A stretch of DNA of 64,000 nt from Ilyobacter_A sp963675185 (GTDB lineage: Bacteria > Fusobacteriota > Fusobacteriia > Fusobacteriales > Fusobacteriaceae), in contig CAXXOH010000002.1 of NCBI GenBank assembly GCA_963675185.2, positions 434,001 through 498,000 of the forward strand, read 5' to 3'. The first letter of the stretch is position 1, and the number at the start of each line of letters is the position of its first letter. Below are positions 17,295 to 25,941 of the stretch, piece by piece. The notes under the pieces are model-generated. The model was not told the DNA's origin and did no database searches. It was given only the letters and a program-made list of their open reading frames with translations. The position numbers and the translations under genes were made by a program.

Positions 17295-18638
17295 TTAATC
17301 ACCGGATACGCTTAATTTTTTTAATAATACAGAAGGAGACCCCACCGAAGACATAGTGAACTCCTGATCATCTCCTACCTCGTCTATATCCATAAGCAGG
17401 TCAAAGTAGTTCCCCGCTACTGTTATCTGGTTTACGGGTCTTTCTATTTTACCGTCCTTTACATAATACCCTCTGGCAGATAATGAAAAATCCCCAGATA
17501 TTCCATTTATTCCAGCATGCAGCCCGTCTAACTCTGTTATGTATACTCCTTCCGAAAGCTTTTCGATTAGAGAATCAAATGAAAAAGTTCCCTTTTCCAC
17601 ATAAAAATTGCTAGGTGATATCCCTATGGTGCCTTTGTAGGAAGCTTTTGAGGCGTTTCCAGTTGTTCTCACACCATCTTTTTTTGCAGTTTTCAGGTTG
17701 TAAAGATAAGTGTTTAGCACTCCGTTCTCTATTATTTTACGGTACTCCGTTGCGACACCTTCGTCATCAAAACTTCTAGACGCAGCCCCATTTTTTAAAA
17801 ATGGGTCATCTACTAAGGTAAATTTATTAGAAGCAACTACATTTCCAAGTTTACCTTTTAGTCTAGACATACCTTTTTGAACATTTTCTGCTGAAAAGAG
17901 CCCGGCGTATGCTTGTACCAAGCTTGCAAATGTTCTATTCTTTATAACTATGCCGTATTCACCAGACGGTATCGGCTTGGCTCCAAGCATTGAGATGCCT
18001 TCTTTTACCGCTTCTTCAGCTAGGCCCTCTACGCTGAATTCAGAGAAATCATTTGATATCTTGTATGCCGACCCAGTCTTACGGTCACCATTTTGTTCCA
18101 CTACAACAGATACATATGCATATGCAGAGTTAACCTTTTGCGAAAGATTTAAGCCTTTGCTGTTTTTTATAATACGCTCTCCTTTTCCATCACCGAATAT
18201 ACAGTAGTTTACCTTTTCAACTCTTGGATCCAGATTTAAGCAGGTCTTTTCAAGATTTTTAACAAATTCTATTTTTTCATCAACACCTACTACATTATAG
18301 GCCTCATTGTATAATTTAAGCTCCTTGTATGATTCCGAACCCTTGAATATGAACTCTTCATCTGAACTGTCTATTATCTCAGCACTCTCTATAACTTCAT
18401 GCGTCAAGAGCTCTATGGACATCTCATCGAAAATCTCGGTATATGAATATCCCATTTTACCATTATATATGCCCCTTAAAGATATCCCCGCTGATTCGGA
18501 TAGCTTGTAGTCGCTTATCTCACCTTCAAACACCTTTACAGAAAAACTTTCCCCTGAGGCGTAATAAACTTCAACCTCTTCTATCCCCATTTTTTTTGAT
18601 TCTTCCAATAACCTATCTATGAATAATTTTTTGTCCAA
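17295..18638 (-). CDS. tldE: TldE/PmbA metalloprotease subunit
   Basis: 447 residues from TTG 18638, chosen because AAGGGGTGG lies 6 bases upstream; the further N-terminal extension lacks such a site. TldE is the partner without its own metal site in the TldD/TldE protease, which degrades unfolded peptides and matures some peptide antibiotics. Family features are GEISDYKLSESAGISLRG, the ARGYYV and NQITVAGN segments, and GSPSVLLKKLSVSG at the end. The HExxxH motif of TldD is absent, as expected for TldE. tldD is at 39.2-40.6 kb on the same strand; in many genomes the two are adjacent, so about 20 kb appears to have come between them. Confidence 0.9.
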   Translation of the reverse strand: MDKKLFIDRLLEESKKMGIEEVEVYYASGESFSVKVFEGEISDYKLSESAGISLRGIYNGKMGYSYTEIFDEMSIELLTHEVIESAEIIDSSDEEFIFKGSESYKELKLYNEAYNVVGVDEKIEFVKNLEKTCLNLDPRVEKVNYCIFGDGKGERIIKNSKGLNLSQKVNSAYAYVSVVVEQNGDRKTGSAYKISNDFSEFSVEGLAEEAVKEGISMLGAKPIPSGEYGIVIKNRTFASLVQAYAGLFSAENVQKGMSRLKGKLGNVVASNKFTLVDDPFLKNGAASRSFDDEGVATEYRKIIENGVLNTYLYNLKTAKKDGVRTTGNASKASYKGTIGISPSNFYVEKGTFSFDSLIEKLSEGVYITELDGLHAGINGISGDFSLSARGYYVKDGKIERPVNQITVAGNYFDLLMDIDEVGDDQEFTMSSVGSPSVLLKKLSVSGD

Positions 18639-18723
18639 ACAAATCCACCCCTTACTATTTCTTGGTTCAGCCCACAATCAGATTTTTAATACTGATTGCA
18701 GGTTAGACTGCGTTTCTTAAAAA

Positions 18724-18923
18724 TTAGAATTTAAAAGTGATCTCTAATTCACTTTTTTGGTAAAAACTATTTTCTTTACAAATAGTCTTAATTATATGTT
18801 TTTTATAATCTTCTTTGGTTTCTATTTCTTTTCCAAATATTGAATCAATAACTCTTTATATACTTATTTTTTATCTTTATTAATTCTAATTTTAACATTA
18901 ATTTTGTTTTTTTCCAATATCAT
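18724..18923 (-). pseudogene. Relic of a small gene beside the insertion sequence
   Basis: Reading leftward from ATG 18923, 19 codons encode MILEKNKINVKIRINKDKK and then meet TAA. A second frame gives a short KYIK. A third gives RVIDSIFGKEIETKEDYK and on to EITFKF, ending at TAA 18724-18726. Together they look like one small basic protein of ~67 residues broken by at least two indels. I do not recognise the family. The remaining 18927-19110 is AT-rich with no gene. Confidence 0.45.
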
Positions 18924-19110
18924 TGCTCCATTTTTTTACATCTAGTAAATTTATATATCAATTTACACTGTTAATAGCCTATTTTATTCAATATTTTTTT
19001 TAACTTTTAATTTATTTAATTTTAAAGCCTTCCAAATTATAAAGAACATTATCTGTAATACAGTACTCTTAATTAAATATTAATTATATTAAATTTTATA
19101 AACTTACTAG

Positions 19111-20465
19111 ACTTGTGCAAAAAATAAAAAGTAGATCAAATCTCAATATACAGGTATAATTAAGCACCACACAAAACATACCGAAGGAGATTCGATCTAC
19201 GATGCTTATTATACCTAATTTAAATGAAATTGTAAACTTCAATATGGCTCTTGATCTTAATTTTTCAAAGCCTCAAATTCAACATATGAACAGTATAGTT
19301 TCTGGTATCATCGGCGTACAAGGAAAAAAGAATATTTCAAATTTAAATAGATTTACTCTTAATTCTAAGAACAGGAGCTGTACAACTCGTTTCCTCAATA
19401 ACTCACCTTGGGATGAAGAAAAACTCAGAAACTCTTTGAAAAATTTTGTATATGATGTCATAAAATCGGAAACACATAAAAATTCAGAACCAATTTTCAT
19501 CTCTATAGATGACACTCTTATTACAAAATCTTCAAACTCTAAAAAAATTGAAGGTATGGGATTTATTCGCTCACATGTAACCCAAAAAAGCGAGTGGGCT
19601 CACTGTATTGTAAGTGCCTTCATTAAAAATGGCGGTATTTCTTATCCGCTTGATTTTGATGTTTATCTGAAAGAAGAATTATGCGATGGCGAACAAAACA
19701 TGTTCAAAACTAAGCACGAAATAGCCATATCTCTTCTTGAAGACAATACACTACAATTAGAAAAACCAACGTATGTATTGGCGGATTCTTGGTATATTTC
19801 AGACAAATTCATAAATCAACTCCAATCAAAAGGGTATCAAGTAATAGGAGCTCTAAGATCTAATAGAATTATTTATTCACAAGGAATCCGTATAAAACTA
19901 TCTGATTTCAGAGCGCAGATAAACCCCAAACATCTAAAAACTTTCAAGGTTAATGGTCGCAGATTCTATACTTACAGGTATGAAGGACCTATAAAGGGTA
20001 TAGAAAATTGTGTAGTTGTGCTTAGCTGGATAGATGAGTTCAATCCAGAAAAATCACCTAAACACATAATATCAACAGATGTTTCCCTTTCAGATAAAGA
20101 AATCATTTCTTACTATGGAAACCGTTGGGAGATAGAGACAAACTACAGGAACCAAAAAGAAAATCTTGGATTGGATCACTGTGAAATGAGGTCTCTTAAA
20201 GGTATCAAAAGATTTTGGCGGTTAGTATATACAGCTTATGTGTTCTTATGTAATATTAAATTTAAAGCCAAATTAAAATTAGATACATTAGGTGATACAA
20301 TAAAGTATTTCATAAAAATCAGCAACACAAAATTGGTAAAATTAATTATTGAATTACACGAAGAGACCCATTCAGAGGAAAAAGTCCTTGATTATTTAGG
20401 GTTCTCAGTTTGAATTCGCCAAAAATTAGATATTGAACAATTTAGATTTAAAAATTTGCACAAGT
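19111..20465 (+). mobile_element. IS701/IS4-like insertion sequence
   Basis: A 1355-bp element bounded by ACTTGTGCAAA (19111-19121) and TTTGCACAAGT (20455-20465), with one transposase gene. The left flank ends CTAG and the right flank begins CGAG, which could be a 4-bp CTAG target duplication with one change; CTAG-type duplications are known for IS701-like elements. Confidence 0.85.
19202..20413 (+). CDS. DDE transposase, IS701/IS4 type
   Basis: 403 residues, complete. The acidic catalytic triad is visible in IFISIDDTLITK (first Asp), YVLADSWYIS (second Asp) and YYGNRWEIETNYRNQKENLGLDH (the YREK-like Glu segment). This pattern is typical of IS4-superfamily enzymes, closest in style to IS701. 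A GAAGGAGA site precedes ATG 19202, and the gene fills the element. With intact ends and frame the element could still move. Its codon use is AT-rich like its surroundings. Confidence 0.88.
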   Translation: MLIIPNLNEIVNFNMALDLNFSKPQIQHMNSIVSGIIGVQGKKNISNLNRFTLNSKNRSCTTRFLNNSPWDEEKLRNSLKNFVYDVIKSETHKNSEPIFISIDDTLITKSSNSKKIEGMGFIRSHVTQKSEWAHCIVSAFIKNGGISYPLDFDVYLKEELCDGEQNMFKTKHEIAISLLEDNTLQLEKPTYVLADSWYISDKFINQLQSKGYQVIGALRSNRIIYSQGIRIKLSDFRAQINPKHLKTFKVNGRRFYTYRYEGPIKGIENCVVVLSWIDEFNPEKSPKHIISTDVSLSDKEIISYYGNRWEIETNYRNQKENLGLDHCEMRSLKGIKRFWRLVYTAYVFLCNIKFKAKLKLDTLGDTIKYFIKISNTKLVKLIIELHEETHSEEKVLDYLGFSV

Positions 20466-20843
20466 CGAGTAAACTTATTAAATATACGCGTTAAATAGAG
20501 AATATAAAATTTATTTTTTATATTCTCTTTTTTCCAAGGAGGAATAATTGATAAAAATAACCAAAATAGTTGAAAAAATTTGGATTTTAAGTTTAAATTT
20601 TAATTTTTTAATTATTAAACAAAAAATAATTTTATATATTTTTATGAAAATGAGAGAAAGTGACCATCAAATATTTCTATTTGGCAGTCACTTATCTACA
20701 ATCTGAAAATAATACATAAAATATACTATTTTTTTTATGATTTTAAGATTGCAATTAGAACAATCTTTAAGTATATTAAATCCTGATACAATATATTAGA
20801 ATAAACTATATGATGACAAACACTGTTTATATATATCAAAAAT
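20466..20843. other. Intergenic region right of the IS
   Basis: It holds a + strand hairpin AGAGAATATAAA / TTTATATTCTCT followed by TTTTTT (20497-20534), likely a terminator of whatever the IS displaced. AAGGAGGAATAA then precedes a TTG-started frame of 52 codons (20548-20706) with no recognisable product. A second hairpin AAGTGAC / GTCACTT lies at 20658-20693. No convincing gene. Confidence 0.45.
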
Positions 20844-22787
20844 TTAGAATTTAAAAAAATTGAAAATTTTCGAAAAAGCATTTGCTTCTTTTTTTAATGA
20901 ATCTGCAATTGCAAAGTTTTTTTGTGCCATTTCAGAATTTTTTTGAGATATATTATCAAGATCACTGATAAGTTTATGTACTTGATTAATCCCTTTTTCT
21001 TGTTCATCTGCAGACTCAGCTATATTGGATATAATTTGTGCTACTTTATTTACTTCTTCTACTATTCTATCAATGCTGTTTAAAGTATCTTCAACGTAAT
21101 CTCCTCCCTCTAATACACATACCTCGCTTTCCTCTATCAACTCTTTTATACTCGTTGCAGCCTCCCTACTTTTTAAGGCCAAATTTCTTATTTCATAAGC
21201 AACTACAGAAAATCCTCTCCCAGCTTCTCCAGCCCTTGCAGCCTCTACACTAGCATTTATTGCCAACAAATTTGTCTGGAAAGCTATCTCATCTATTACA
21301 CTTATTATTTTTTTGATGTTATTTGAACTTTTGGTTATCGCATCCATTGAATTTTTTAAATTTACAGAATGCCCTCCTGTAATTTTTACATTTTCAACGG
21401 TATTTTGAGTAAGTTCATTAGCTTCCTTGGTTTTTTCTAAAGTAGCTATTACTAGAGAGCTTATTTCTTTTACTGTAGAGGAGGTTTCCTCTATAGAGGT
21501 TGCTTCTGAAATTGAATTTTGTGCCACCGTTTCACTTTCTCTGCTTATGTCTTGAGATGACTTAAGTATAATCTCTCTACCATTATCCATCTCTTTTAAT
21601 ACTCCTCTCAATCTATCCACAGTGTTATTTAATGCATCTCCTACAACTTTTAATTCATCTTTTCTGTCCATAGTTATATCTTCAGTAAAATCCCCTATTT
21701 CTAGCTGCTTTACATATTTTATAATCTTGTTTATTGGTTTCGTTGCAATCTTGTAAAAAAATAAACCGGATAAGCTAATCCCTGTCACTGCAGACACTGT
21801 AGCTACTATTACTATAACTTGAATAATTTGCATGACTTCTGCTAAAAGATTACCAAGTGGTATCACTGACATAGTTATCCAATCATTAACATCAGATGCT
21901 GCATAGGAAATTAATTTTTTCTCTCCATCAATTTTTATTGTCATATAACCATTTATACTTGTAGCATTATTTTCTTTTTTCTCCTTTACCTTCGAAGCTA
22001 TTACACCCAAAACCTCTTTATTTAAAAGTTTTAAATTTTCTAAATCTTTTATTGAATTAATCCTTTTTTCTCCAGTTTCATCCACACTTTCTTTTGCCAA
22101 CGCAATAACCCTAGATTTAGAATCCACTATTGCAACTTCTGAATTTTTACCGTAGAGAGCATTTTGGATAAGCTTTGTGAGTGTTTCCACTCTAAAAAAC
22201 ACTCTAACAGCCATTGTAACTCTATTTGTTGCTGGATCTATAAAAACTCTACTAGCTGGAATAAAAGGCCATTCTTTCCTTAGATATGGTTTATCTTCAA
22301 ATGATGGGGCCTCATAACTAAACCTCCCCCTGTTTTCAATGGTTTTCATAAACCATTCGCTATCTATAAAAGCGCTATCATAATATATTCCGCCAAGAAT
22401 AACAATGTTTTCAGTATTGTATCCATATATCCCAATTGCATCAACTATATCCTGCCTAGAATTCACTATATTTTTTAAGTTATCAGTTATAAAAAAATAA
22501 CCTTCTGATTTACCATTAGGGTTTTTACTATAATCTGTATACATTATTTCTTGAATTTTTCTGTTCGTAAGTAAAGATGACACTCCTCTTTCTACAGAAG
22601 CTAATTCACGATCGATATCATACTGGAGCTGTGATAAAAGTTGAGTATTTAATTTGGTTACCTTATTAACTACCATATTTCTAGTTACAACAATAGAAAA
22701 ATAGCCTATAAAAATTGATGGTACCAAAATAAATATTGCAGGGTATATTAATACTCTAGTTTTTAAAGAAAGGGGTTTTATTTTCAT
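20844..22787 (-). CDS. Methyl-accepting chemotaxis protein (dCache-type sensor)
   Basis: 647 residues. A membrane segment at ~11-35 is followed by a ~280-residue extracytoplasmic domain of the Cache type, with a WFMKT segment and a middle rich in aromatic residues. After a second membrane segment (IIQVIVIVATVSAVTGISL) come a HAMP domain (TKPINKIIKYVKQLEIGDFTEDITM) and the signalling domain. The hairpin tip reads DEIAFQTNLLAINASVEAARAGEAGRGFSVVA. It should bind an outside ligand and control CheA. ATG 22787 is chosen because AAAGGAAG lies upstream. It lies 51 bases behind a sugar-binding lipoprotein gene without ABC permeases, so the lipoprotein may feed ligand to it. Confidence 0.9.
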   Translation of the reverse strand: MKIKPLSLKTRVLIYPAIFILVPSIFIGYFSIVVTRNMVVNKVTKLNTQLLSQLQYDIDRELASVERGVSSLLTNRKIQEIMYTDYSKNPNGKSEGYFFITDNLKNIVNSRQDIVDAIGIYGYNTENIVILGGIYYDSAFIDSEWFMKTIENRGRFSYEAPSFEDKPYLRKEWPFIPASRVFIDPATNRVTMAVRVFFRVETLTKLIQNALYGKNSEVAIVDSKSRVIALAKESVDETGEKRINSIKDLENLKLLNKEVLGVIASKVKEKKENNATSINGYMTIKIDGEKKLISYAASDVNDWITMSVIPLGNLLAEVMQIIQVIVIVATVSAVTGISLSGLFFYKIATKPINKIIKYVKQLEIGDFTEDITMDRKDELKVVGDALNNTVDRLRGVLKEMDNGREIILKSSQDISRESETVAQNSISEATSIEETSSTVKEISSLVIATLEKTKEANELTQNTVENVKITGGHSVNLKNSMDAITKSSNNIKKIISVIDEIAFQTNLLAINASVEAARAGEAGRGFSVVAYEIRNLALKSREAATSIKELIEESEVCVLEGGDYVEDTLNSIDRIVEEVNKVAQIISNIAESADEQEKGINQVHKLISDLDNISQKNSEMAQKNFAIADSLKKEANAFSKIFNFFKF

Positions 22788-22838
22788 GACCTTACTTCCT
22801 TTCAAAAATTTATTTTATAATTCTATAGAACGTTATAG

Positions 22839-24122
22839 TTATTTATTTACACTATTAATATCTTTATTGATAGATTTAATTTTTCTCTCCATTACTTCTA
22901 GTGCCTTATCTACACTCTGCTCCCCTTGCATTACTTTAGATACTTCCAGCTGTATAATATCTGAAAGTTGAAGATAAACAGGAGATGCGGGTCTTAAAAC
23001 TGTTGTTTTTAAAGATTCTAAAAAAGCAGGGTCATCAAAATGTGGATTTTTATTTAATATTTCTCTACTGCTTTGTAAAGGGAGATAAGTAGGGAACAAA
23101 GCCGCATACATAGCGTGAATTTTTTGCCCTTCTGGTCCTGTAAGAAATTTTAAAAATTCCCAAGCTTCCTCTGGATGCCTTGTATTTTTATTGACCATGC
23201 TTACCCACCCTCCATAAGTAGAGGCAGCTTTTATACTCCCTTTTGGCAAAGGCGCTATGCCTATCTTTTCACTTATTCTATAGTTATTTTTTAATTGCCA
23301 TACATATGGCCAATGTCTCAAAAATATAGCTCCTCCATTTAAAAAAACATCAGCCGACTCTCCTTCTCTATATATATCAATATCTTTTGGCACATAGTCA
23401 GATTTAACTATTTCAATAAATTTATTTAAGCCTTCTTTTGACTGAGGACTATTGATTATTACATTTCCATGGGCATCTAAAACCCCACCACCATAAGCAT
23501 ATATATACTCTAATACATTAGTTACTAAACCTTCATACGGTTTGCCTTGAAAAACAAAGCCATACTTAGTACCTTTTTCCCCTTTGTATTGCTCAGCCAT
23601 TTTAATTAATTCATCCCATGTTTTTGGAGGAGTGACTATTATATCCTTTCTATAAAACAACATCCCATTAGTTATGTATCTGGGCATTCCCCATATTTCT
23701 TCATTATATGTAACAGAATTTATCGCTATTTTCATGTAATTGTCCAAATCAATTTTATCCTTCTTTATATACTCATTTAAAGGCAAGACATATCTCCCGT
23801 TAGCAAACTCCGCGACCCATACAACATCTGCATCAAAAACATCATATTCCGAACTGTTCATAGAAAATAAAGTTATAAGCTTATCATGTCTTTCTCCGGT
23901 ATCTCCTGTTATTTCTAAAAACTCAACTTCAATATCAGGATGACTTTCATTAAACTCATCTACTATTTTTCTTATAGTTAGAGTATCTTCAGCTTCCGCT
24001 GCGTAAATCAATTTTACTTTTTCTTTTTCCAGAAGCTTTTCTTCATCAACTTTTTGCTTATCACATGCGGTAGAGGTAATTGCTATCATTAAAATAATAA
24101 AAAATTTTAAAATAGTATTCAT
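22839..24122 (-). CDS. Extracellular sugar-binding lipoprotein (family 1), without ABC permease genes
   Basis: 427 residues. A lipoprotein signal peptide ends in the lipobox STAC (Cys20). The mature part is a family 1 solute-binding protein: KLIYAAEAEDTLTIRKIVDEFNESHPDIEVE, DVFDADVVWVAEFA, WGMPRYITNGMLFYRKD, PKTWDELIKMAEQ, GGAIFLRHWPYVW, YGGWVSMVNKNTRHPEEAWEFLKFLTGPEGQK. Such proteins bind maltose-like or related sugars. No permease or ATPase gene is near; downstream is a chemoreceptor, upstream a decayed PTS gene. It may act in chemosensing or serve a transporter encoded elsewhere. ATG 24122 has GAGGGTAAGG upstream. Confidence 0.88.
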   Translation of the reverse strand: MNTILKFFIILMIAITSTACDKQKVDEEKLLEKEKVKLIYAAEAEDTLTIRKIVDEFNESHPDIEVEFLEITGDTGERHDKLITLFSMNSSEYDVFDADVVWVAEFANGRYVLPLNEYIKKDKIDLDNYMKIAINSVTYNEEIWGMPRYITNGMLFYRKDIIVTPPKTWDELIKMAEQYKGEKGTKYGFVFQGKPYEGLVTNVLEYIYAYGGGVLDAHGNVIINSPQSKEGLNKFIEIVKSDYVPKDIDIYREGESADVFLNGGAIFLRHWPYVWQLKNNYRISEKIGIAPLPKGSIKAASTYGGWVSMVNKNTRHPEEAWEFLKFLTGPEGQKIHAMYAALFPTYLPLQSSREILNKNPHFDDPAFLESLKTTVLRPASPVYLQLSDIIQLEVSKVMQGEQSVDKALEVMERKIKSINKDINSVNK

Positions 24123-24233
24123 TCCTTACCCTCTTTTCCTGTATCAAAATTTACTCTTTTATAAAAATATACATTAAAAAGCTGAGATTCCTTTACTTTA
24201 AATCTAATGAAAATTTTATTTACTATTTAGTTT

Positions 24234-25226
24234 TTATAGTGCCTTTTCTAATCTTTTCTCTATTTCAAACTGCATTTTTTTATTCTCATCTCTATATTTA
24301 GCCCTTTTTAACATAGTAAGAACTACTGTTGATATAATTGTTTCTATAATTGCCGCACCAAGCCAGATCCCTGCAATATGCGGCTCCAAAACAAGCATGG
24401 AAACAATTCCTGCCCCAGGAACATTTAAGCCTAGTTTGAAAAATGCCACTATTGCCCCTGTCACAGCTGATCCTGCAACAAAAGATGGGATTACTCTAAA
24501 CGGATCCTCTATCATCATAGGTATAGCTCCCTCTGTTATCCCGGCTAAACCTAATATCCAAGTTGATTTACCCACCTCAATTTCCTCCTCGAGATAATAT
24601 TTTGGGAAAAGCATGGTCGATGCTGTAGCTGTAAATGCTGAAACCATTTTTACGGATGCAAACGCCGCATAAGGCATGTAGTTCCCATTTGCCATAGATC
24701 CTATACAAAATGCATACCCAGCTTTATTTACAGGTCCTCCAAAATCAAACGATACCATTGCCCCTAGTATGGCTCCTAAAATAACTGCATTCCTTCCACA
24801 CAGTTCATTCAGCCAATTAGTCGTTGCAATGTTTAATGCCACCACTGGTCTTCCCACTAGAAACAACATCAATGAACCTGCAATGAATGTTCCCAATACT
24901 GGGTAAAGAGTGTAGAATGTAAAGAAAGCGCTTAAAGATTTAGGACCTTTTATATTAGCTTTGACCATATCGTTGTATAACCAGCTATAAATCCTCCAGC
25001 CATTCCGCCTAAAAAACCACCATTAATTAAGTTTGCTCCTATACCAGCTGCAAATCCTGGCATTAATCCTGGTTTATCAGCTAGTGAAAAGGCTGTATAA
25101 GCAGAGAGTACCGGAACCATCAGAGTCCCTAGCATTCCGCCTCCTAGTTTTCTGTAAAACCACAGCCAAGAATTTATCGGCATCAATAACTATTAAGTTT
25201 GAACTCGTCAGAGACTTCAAATCCAT
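24234..25226 (-). pseudogene. Decayed second copy of the fructose-type PTS permease gene
   Basis: ATG 25226, with GGAGGAG upstream, starts MDLKSLTSSNLIVIDAD, matching the start of the intact permease at 25.9-27.9 kb. The sequence then jumps to the IIC segment SWLWFYRKLGGGMLGTL, equivalent to residue ~336 of the intact copy, so ~318 codons (IIA, IIB and the start of IIC) are gone and the joint is out of frame. A further missing base at GYTTIW / SKANIKG breaks the frame again, and a few residues after VLEPH are lost. The rest of IIC is closely similar to the intact copy, so this is a degraded paralogue made by duplication. Confidence 0.92.
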
Positions 25227-25301
25227 TTTAACTCCTCCAGGCACTTCATTATTCTTTATTTGATATAGAATCCTTCTAAAACTAAAAGCATAAATATAAA
25301 A

Positions 25302-25658
25302 CTATTTTGTAATTTCCTGAGTTTTCATCTTTTTAGAAATTTCATTTATTCTAAATTCCAAGGAGTTCAGCATCCAGAACTGAAAGTGGTTTGTTTTTTG
25401 CTGCTCATGTATCATCCAAGCAATTTTCAACGAGACTAACAAAACGCCTATCTCAAGTGATAAAGTCATAGATATTTTATGCAAGATAGCCCCTAAAACA
25501 AAGATAAGAATGACACACATTAAAAATATAATATTTAACAATCTATCTAATTTTGTTTTGTTTTTCCCGCCTATTCTCCCAATTACTTCCCTTAGTTTCT
25601 CTTTTTCATTTTGAAAATCTTCTAGTTCTCTTACAATGTCTTCACATCTGTTTTCCAT
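25302..25658 (-). CDS. Small two-helix membrane protein of unknown function
   Basis: 118 residues: a charged, probably coiled-coil N-terminus (about 40 residues), two adjacent membrane helices (LLNIIFLMCVILIFVLGAIL and ISMTLSLEIGVLLVSLKIAW), and a charged C-terminal helix. There is no signal sequence. GAGGGAGG precedes ATG 25658. It lies between the decayed and intact copies of the PTS permease gene. I do not recognise a family. Confidence 0.65.
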   Translation of the reverse strand: MENRCEDIVRELEDFQNEKEKLREVIGRIGGKNKTKLDRLLNIIFLMCVILIFVLGAILHKISMTLSLEIGVLLVSLKIAWMIHEQQKTNHFQFWMLNSLEFRINEISKKMKTQEITK

Positions 25659-25885
25659 AATAACCCTCCCTCTAGATTAATACAAAGATTTCACCCTAAA
25701 TAATTCTTATTCTACCTCTTGATATCTGATTTTTAGTTTGAAATATTTTGTATAATTTTTATTATAAATTAGCCTAAACTGTCATTTATTCATAATTTCA
25801 AATAATAATTTGAGTTAAATTATTATTTCTCTATTTTTTCACTTTATTCAATATAAGCTTATTAGTTGTTCCTATGTTAAAAAAT

Positions 25886-25914
25886 GTAGAGAGGGCAAAC
25901 TTCGCCCCCCCTAT
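25886..25914 (-). terminator. Probable terminator of the mannosylglycerate operon
   Basis: On the - strand a GGGC / GCCC stem inside a G-rich and C-rich pair, followed by CTCTACATTTTTT, about 30 bases past the permease stop codon. Confidence 0.5.
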
Positions 25915-25941
25915 GTATAAGGTTTATCTTCTATTTAGTTT

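Noticed and set aside
20548..20706. A TTG-started 52-codon frame behind AAGGAGGAATAA.
   Set aside because: The ribosome binding site is good but the product is AT-driven low-complexity sequence with no recognisable fold; kept only as a note in the intergenic entry.
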